Shown here one piece after another: positions 39,714 to 39,726 of a stretch of 39,726 nucleotides of DNA. Numbering within the stretch: the stretch's first letter is position 1; every line of letters starts with the position of its first letter. Position numbers and translations under genes: made by a program. Below the pieces are notes generated by a model. It was not told the origin of the DNA and did no database searches. It saw nothing but the letters and a program-made list of their open reading frames with translations. This DNA comes from Albidovulum sp. (GTDB lineage: Bacteria; Pseudomonadota; Alphaproteobacteria; Rhodobacterales; Rhodobacteraceae): contig JAUQYB010000061.1 of assembly GCA_030837825.1 (NCBI GenBank), positions 1-39,726 on the forward strand, given 5' to 3'.

Positions 39714-39726
39714 CCTCTCCCGGTCT

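Overview
The window is a very GC-rich chromosomal segment (about 70% G+C by eye) with the gene content and order of an alphaproteobacterium of the order Rhodobacterales (Rhodobacteraceae/Paracoccaceae). Supporting signs are the prfA-prmC-DUF4167 trio, the lptF-lptG-lptD-surA-pdxA-rsmA operon, bolA-grxD beside purL, a VPLPA-CTERM protein, a fused indolepyruvate ferredoxin oxidoreductase, and an N-acetylmuramidase/3TM-holin pair of the gene-transfer-agent (GTA) type. The genus cannot be resolved from the sequence. I see no tRNA, rRNA, IS element, integrase or CRISPR array. This is core chromosome, and the novelty lies mostly in intergenic RNA structure and control sites.

Layout. 1-3048: prfA, prmC and DUF4167 on +. 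3089-10722: a six-gene minus-strand operon for LPS export and outer-membrane biogenesis (lptF, lptG, lptD, surA), vitamin B6 synthesis (pdxA) and 16S rRNA dimethylation (rsmA), divergent from pepA-holC (10852-12791, +). 13212-16762: a minus-strand group with an ABC-F ATPase, a DUF2267 protein, MarC and a membrane-anchored retropepsin-like protease. 16976-18891: ndk (+), then a TfoX-C protein, a 55-residue unknown and DUF4202 (all -). 18906-23349: a sugar-nucleotide locus with phosphomannomutase (-) divergent from an arylsulfotransferase-like propeller and a bifunctional mannose-1-phosphate guanylyltransferase (+). 23377-23889: an FNR-type box and a second DUF2267 gene. 23896-27450: transketolase (-), divergent from a coiled-coil protein, ZapA and an MliC-like protein. 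27453-30985: grxD, bolA, purL and DUF6151 (all -). 31058-32342: a candidate stress sRNA and a LysR regulator, with a dyad operator. 32343-37924: iorAB, murI, thpR and a VPLPA-CTERM protein (+). 38068-39713: ccmE, endolysin and holin (+).

The most interesting points are: (i) a candidate roughly 83-nt minus-strand sRNA at 31058-31140, with a near-consensus RpoH-type promoter, an unpaired anti-Shine-Dalgarno stretch and a classical intrinsic terminator; (ii) a perfect TAGGTCA-N7-TGACCTA dyad overlapping a perfect TATAAT in front of iorAB, next to a divergent LysR gene; (iii) a three-codon leader ORF followed at once by a 14-bp hairpin in front of ccmE; (iv) a 9-bp hairpin that locks up the ribosome-binding site of the endolysin gene; (v) an FNR/FnrL-like box upstream of a DUF2267 gene; and (vi) a habit of strong hairpins at or just after stop codons without a U-tract. 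All functional statements come from reading the sequence and from family knowledge; no search or folding program was run.
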